Source: Falsigemmobacter intermedius (GTDB lineage: Bacteria; Pseudomonadota; Alphaproteobacteria; Rhodobacterales; Rhodobacteraceae). From it: a DNA stretch of 64,000 bases. Of this stretch, positions 60,569 through 64,000 are shown in pieces. Below the pieces are notes generated by a model. The model made no database searches and was not told the origin of the DNA. It saw only the letters and a program-made list of their open reading frames with translations. Made by a program: the position numbers and the translations under genes. Position 1 is the first letter of the stretch; every line of letters begins with the position of its first letter. The stretch is taken from assembly GCF_004054105.1 (NCBI RefSeq), contig NZ_SBLC01000001.1, positions 124,001 through 188,000 of the forward strand. Direction: 5' to 3'.

Positions 60569-62179
60569 ATGGCCATTACCTCTGCCAACCAGCTTGAACT
60601 TCTGCAAACCGCTGAGGCGGTCGCGCGCGAGAAGATGATTGACCCTGACCTGGTGATCCAGGCCATGGAAGACAGTCTCGCCCGTGCCGCCAAGTCGCGG
60701 TATGGCGCGGATATGGATATCCGTGTGAAGATCGACCGCAAAACCGGTCGTGCCACCTTCGCACGCATCCGCACCGTGGTCGAAGATGACGCGGTCGAGA
60801 ATTATCACGCACAGCTGACCGTCAAGCAGGCGAAGTCCTATCTGGCAGATCCGCAGATCGGCGATGAAATCATCGACGAAGTGCCGCCGGTTGATCTGGG
60901 CCGCATCGCGGCACAATCGGCCAAGCAGGTGATCCTTCAGAAGGTCCGCGAAGCTGAGCGTGACCGTCAGTACGAAGAGTTCAAAGACCGCCAGGGCACC
61001 ATCATCAACGGGACCGTCAAGCGCGAAGAATACGGCAATGTCATCGTCGACATCGGTCGTGGCGAAGGCATCCTGCGTCGCAACGACAAGATCGGCCGCG
61101 AAAGCTACCGCATCGGCGACCGCATCCGCGCCTATGTCAAAGACGTGCGCCGCGAAGCCCGTGGCCCGCAGGTCTTCCTGTCGCGGACCGCGCCGGAATT
61201 CATGTCCGCGCTCTTCAAGATGGAAGTGCCGGAAATCTATGATGGCATCATCGAGATTAAAGCCGTGGCCCGTGACCCGGGTTCGCGCGCCAAGATCGCT
61301 GTGATCTCCTATGACAACTCGATCGATCCGGTCGGGGCCTGCGTCGGTATGCGCGGTTCGCGCGTTCAGGCCGTGGTGAATGAGCTTCAGGGCGAGAAGA
61401 TCGACATTATTCCGTGGAATGCGGATGTGGCGACCTTCCTCGTGAACGCTCTGCAGCCGGCAGAAGTCTCGAAAGTGGTCTTCGATGAAGATGCGTCGAA
61501 AATCGAAGTCGTGGTCCCGGATGAGCAGCTTTCGCTGGCTATCGGCCGTCGTGGTCAGAACGTGCGCCTGGCCTCGCAGCTGACCGCGCTTGATATCGAC
61601 ATCATGACCGAAGCCGATGAATCGGCCCGCCGTCAGGCTGAATTCGCCGAGCGGACCAAACTCTTCATGGACACCCTTGATGTCGATGAGATGATGGCGC
61701 AGCTGCTGGTTGCTGAAGGCTTCACCAACCTCGAAGAGGTCGCCTATGTCGAGCTCGATGAGCTGCTTGGCATTGACGGCTTTGACGATTCGACCGCGTC
61801 TGAGCTTCAGGCCCGTGCCCGCGACTTCATCGAAGAGCAGGCCCGCAAAGCCCTCGAAGCCGCCCGTAAGGCCGGTGTTGAGGACAGCCTGATCAACTTC
61901 GAAGGCCTGACGCCCCAGATGCTGGAAGCGCTTGGCAAAGACGGCATCAAGTCGCTCGAAGACTTCGCGACCTGCGCCGACTGGGAACTGGCCGGTGGCT
62001 GGACCATGGAAAATGGTCAGCGCAAGAAAGACGTGGGCATCCTTGAGCAGTTCGACATGAACCTCGAGGAAGCACAGACCCTCATCATGACCGCACGTGT
62101 CATGCTGGGCTGGGTGGATCCGACTGAGCTGGAAACCGCCGACGAAGACGTTGAAGAAACCGAAGAGGACGAAGCCTGA
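60569..62179 (+). CDS. nusA: transcription termination/antitermination factor NusA
   Basis: 536 residues. N-terminal polymerase-binding domain (QLELLQTAEAVAREKMIDPD), S1 domain (GTIINGTVKREEYGNVIVDI), two KH domains (including DPVGACVGMRGSRVQAVVNE and LAIGRRGQNVRLASQLT), then helix-hairpin-helix repeats (LLVAEGFTNLEEVAYVELDE) and an acidic C-terminal tail. This longer alphaproteobacterial form has the C-terminal acidic repeat. Second gene of rimP-nusA-ylxR-infB. Confidence 0.98.
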   Translation: MAITSANQLELLQTAEAVAREKMIDPDLVIQAMEDSLARAAKSRYGADMDIRVKIDRKTGRATFARIRTVVEDDAVENYHAQLTVKQAKSYLADPQIGDEIIDEVPPVDLGRIAAQSAKQVILQKVREAERDRQYEEFKDRQGTIINGTVKREEYGNVIVDIGRGEGILRRNDKIGRESYRIGDRIRAYVKDVRREARGPQVFLSRTAPEFMSALFKMEVPEIYDGIIEIKAVARDPGSRAKIAVISYDNSIDPVGACVGMRGSRVQAVVNELQGEKIDIIPWNADVATFLVNALQPAEVSKVVFDEDASKIEVVVPDEQLSLAIGRRGQNVRLASQLTALDIDIMTEADESARRQAEFAERTKLFMDTLDVDEMMAQLLVAEGFTNLEEVAYVELDELLGIDGFDDSTASELQARARDFIEEQARKALEAARKAGVEDSLINFEGLTPQMLEALGKDGIKSLEDFATCADWELAGGWTMENGQRKKDVGILEQFDMNLEEAQTLIMTARVMLGWVDPTELETADEDVEETEEDEA

Positions 62180-62205
62180 TCTCAGGCTTCGGGATGTGAC
62201 GTAAG

Positions 62206-62850
62206 ATGACCCGTGGTGGCAAAGAGAAGATGCAGGATGACCCCGAGCGCAAGTGTATTGCGACCGGGGAGGTCCAGCCGAAAGCCGGATTGATCCGCTT
62301 TGTTGCGGGTCCCGGCGGCGAGCTGTGCCCGGATCTGCTCGGAAAGCTGCCCGGGCGCGGTTTTTATGTCGCATCTGAGCGCGCAGCTCTTGAAAAAGCG
62401 GTCAGCAAGGGCCTTTTCTCCCGTGCTGCCCGCACTCAGGTCACCGTTCCGCCGGATCTCATCGATCTGATTGAACGGGGCCTGGCACGACGAGTGGCGG
62501 ATCTTATCGCAATGGCGCGCAAAGCGGGCCAGGCGGTTTCGGGTCTGTCGAAGGTGAAGGACTGGCTGGAAAAAGGGCAGGCTGACATCCTGATCCAGGC
62601 CAGTGACGGGTCGGAGCGTGAGAAATCCCGCCTTCGTCCCCCGCGCGGAACGGATGCCTATATCGGCTGCCTGACCGCTGATGAATTGGGTTTGGCTTTC
62701 GGCCGTGAACGTGTCATACACGGCGCGCTTGCGGCTGGTGGTCTCAACGAACGTGTTGTAGACGAAGCGGCAAGGCTTGCGGGGCTGCGAAATGTGCAGC
62801 CGCAGGCAGGTCGGCGGCGGGACCGCCGGGAAGGAAACGAAGACGCATGA
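62206..62850 (+). CDS. YlxR/DUF448 plus L7Ae-like RNA-binding protein
   Basis: 214 residues. The N-terminal YlxR part (about 10-85) has [20 protein letters not shown] and [20 protein letters not shown]; the second half (about 90-185) looks like an L7Ae/YlxQ RNA-binding fold ([20 protein letters not shown]), which in Firmicutes is a separate protein. The fused form is usual in alphaproteobacteria. A basic tail ends it. Position between nusA and infB supports a role in translation. Overlaps infB by four bases (ATGA). Confidence 0.9.
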   Translation: MTRGGKEKMQDDPERKCIATGEVQPKAGLIRFVAGPGGELCPDLLGKLPGRGFYVASERAALEKAVSKGLFSRAARTQVTVPPDLIDLIERGLARRVADLIAMARKAGQAVSGLSKVKDWLEKGQADILIQASDGSEREKSRLRPPRGTDAYIGCLTADELGLAFGRERVIHGALAAGGLNERVVDEAARLAGLRNVQPQAGRRRDRREGNEDA

Positions 62851-64000
62851 GCGATACTGACGGCAAAAAACCCCTCGGGCTGGGTGGCGGGACGCGTGGT
62901 CCGGGCCAGGTGAAGCAAAGCTTCAGCCACGGCCGCACGAAATCCGTTGCTGTGGAGGTCAAACGCAAACGCGTTGTGGTCCCCCAAAAGCCTGGCGGTG
63001 CCGGTGGTGCCGGCGGCTCCTCGCATTCTCTCGGGGATCCCTCGAAGCGCCCGGCCGGCATCTCCGATGCTGAGATGGAACGCCGTCTCGCTGCTCTGCG
63101 CGCTGCAAAAGCGCGCGAGGCAGACGAGGCTGCACAGCGTGCTGCTGATGAAAAGGCACGCGAAGAAGAACGCCAGCGCAAGCGTGAAGAGCTTGAAGCC
63201 CGCGAACGCGAAGAGCGTGAGCGTGCAGAAGCTGCTGCCCGCAAGGCGGAAGAAGAAGCCCGCCTGAAAGCGGAAGAGGATGCAAAAGCCAAGCGCGAGG
63301 CAGAGATTGCCCGCCGCGCCGCCAATGCTCCGGCCCGCGTTGCTGCGGCCACCGCAACCCCCGGCTCGCCGGCGGATGAACAGCGCCCGACCCCGAACCG
63401 CCCTGCACCGGCAAACACCGTGCAGCGCAAGGCCGAGCGTGAACGCGAAGAGCGTGGCAACAACCGTGCCCGCACCGGTGACGAAGGTCGCCGTGCAGGC
63501 AAGCTGACCCTGTCGAACGCGACCTCGGAAGAGGGCGGTCGTCAGCGTTCGCTGGCTGCGATGAAGCGCAAGCAGGAAAAAGCCCGTCAGAAAGCCATGG
63601 GTTTCGGCCAGAAAGCCGAAAAACAGGTTCGTGACGTGCAGCTGCCTGAGACCATCGTCGTTCAGGAACTGGCGAACCGGATGGCCGAACGTGCTGCCGA
63701 TGTCGTCAAGTCCCTGATGAAGATGGGCATGATGGTCAGCATGAACCAGGCCATCGATGCGGATACTGCTGAGCTTGTGATCGAAGAATTCGGCCACAAA
63801 GCCGTGCGCGTCTCTGACTCGGACGTGGAACAGGTCATCGACACCGTCGTCGACTCGGAAGAAAATCTGCTGCCGCGTGCGCCGGTCGTTACCATCATGG
63901 GTCACGTTGACCATGGTAAGACCTCGCTTCTCGACCGCATCCGCAAAGCCAATATCGCGACCGGTGAAGCCGGCGGGATCACCCAGCACATCGGTGCTTA
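62847..64000 (+). CDS. infB: translation initiation factor IF-2 (3' end beyond window)
   Basis: 384 codons visible. The N-terminal ~270 residues are highly charged and Ala/Glu/Arg-rich ([20 protein letters not shown]) as in Rhodobacterales IF-2; an IF2 N-terminal subdomain lies around 285-335. The G domain begins with G1 [12 protein letters not shown] at residue 352. The remaining G2-G5 motifs and the C-terminal domains fall outside the window. ATG 62847 overlaps the ylxR stop. Binds fMet-tRNA at initiation. Confidence 0.98.
   Translation, partial: MSDTDGKKPLGLGGGTRGPGQVKQSFSHGRTKSVAVEVKRKRVVVPQKPGGAGGAGGSSHSLGDPSKRPAGISDAEMERRLAALRAAKAREADEAAQRAADEKAREEERQRKREELEAREREERERAEAAARKAEEEARLKAEEDAKAKREAEIARRAANAPARVAAATATPGSPADEQRPTPNRPAPANTVQRKAEREREERGNNRARTGDEGRRAGKLTLSNATSEEGGRQRSLAAMKRKQEKARQKAMGFGQKAEKQVRDVQLPETIVVQELANRMAERAADVVKSLMKMGMMVSMNQAIDADTAELVIEEFGHKAVRVSDSDVEQVIDTVVDSEENLLPRAPVVTIMGHVDHGKTSLLDRIRKANIATGEAGGITQHIGA

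Noticed and set aside
59774-62374. 866-codon minus-strand frame opposite rimP, nusA and ylxR
   Set aside because: A by-product of GC3-biased codon use on the coding strand; the plus-strand proteins have full family motifs.
1-64000. Mobile elements, prophage, CRISPR, toxin-antitoxin or defence system
   Set aside because: No transposase, integrase, phage structural gene, regularly spaced repeat or defence-gene motif is seen; the window is housekeeping DNA.

Overview
This window looks like the origin-proximal part of the main chromosome of a Rhodobacterales (Paracoccaceae-type) alphaproteobacterium. That placement rests on high G+C with strong GC3 preference, the rho-mnmE-mnmG-rsmG-parA-parB run, the hemJ / intergenic gap / maf-aroE-coaE-dnaQ arrangement typical of alphaproteobacterial origins, and family types such as a DUF2125-like protein, DUF3035/BamF, a short NfeD and the SDHAF4 homologue DUF1674. 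No genus is assigned. Almost all of the window is housekeeping DNA. I see no insertion sequence, prophage, CRISPR array, rRNA operon or toxin-antitoxin module.

Layout. 1-2.4 kb: ffh, a GNAT acetyltransferase and a truncated chorismate mutase, translationally coupled on the minus strand. 2.6-7.5 kb: fxsA facing away from a plus-strand envelope group (Tim44-like, mltA, smr, SPFH protein, NfeD-like, SH3-like). 7.6-9.7 kb: pyrF, enoyl-CoA hydratase and SDR (minus). 9.8-13.8 kb: a secreted DUF2125-like protein, pmbA, an inositol-phosphatase-family gene and a heat-regulated hsp20. 14-16.7 kb: a von Willebrand protein coupled to an ECF-type sigma factor, then sdhAF4. 16.9-27.3 kb: rsmB, heparinase II/III, purH, lspA, bamF-like, two M16 peptidases, mutL. 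27.7-33.9 kb: lipoprotein hydrolase, maeB, mutS. 33.9-38.2 kb: hrcA-grpE diverging from rph-rdgB-hemW. 38.2-45.5 kb: the parB-parA-rsmG-mnmG-mnmE-rho operon, then hemJ. 45.54-45.94 kb: probable oriC. 45.9-55.2 kb: maf-aroE-coaE-dnaQ, secB, rpsA, ihfB-lapA-trpF, rpmH-rnpA-yidD and an orphan histidine kinase. 55.3-57.5 kb: three identical tRNA-Arg(ACG) genes in a perfect 210-bp tandem repeat, a nuclease, an AT-rich gap and two tRNA-Lys(TTT) genes. 57.6-64 kb: dapF-mtaB, then rimP-nusA-ylxR-infB, cut by the window end.

How the parts fit. The centre is a replication and segregation hub: an AT-rich unwinding region with DnaA boxes, ParA and ParB, a perfect 16-bp parS overlapping the rdgB stop codon, and a one-mismatch parS overlapping the mnmG start codon. 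The rest is translation, tRNA modification, DNA repair (mutL, mutS, dnaQ) and envelope maintenance.

The most unusual signal is a dispersed DNA word, CGCCAGGT (usually followed by a pyrimidine). By eye it occurs about 44 times between 11.9 and 54.8 kb, in both orientations, and not at all in the flanking 21 kb. Base composition predicts roughly four copies. It lies in all reading frames, often through otherwise uncommon codons (AGG, CCA, CCT), and a shortened form (CCAGGTTT) flanks the DnaA boxes of oriC as an inverted repeat. This suggests an origin-domain DNA element read by an unidentified protein. Other points worth checking are a ROSE-type RNA thermometer with an RpoH-like promoter on hsp20, the sigma/VWA pair, the tRNA-Arg triplication, and a perfect 28-bp palindrome in a gene-free AT-rich gap.
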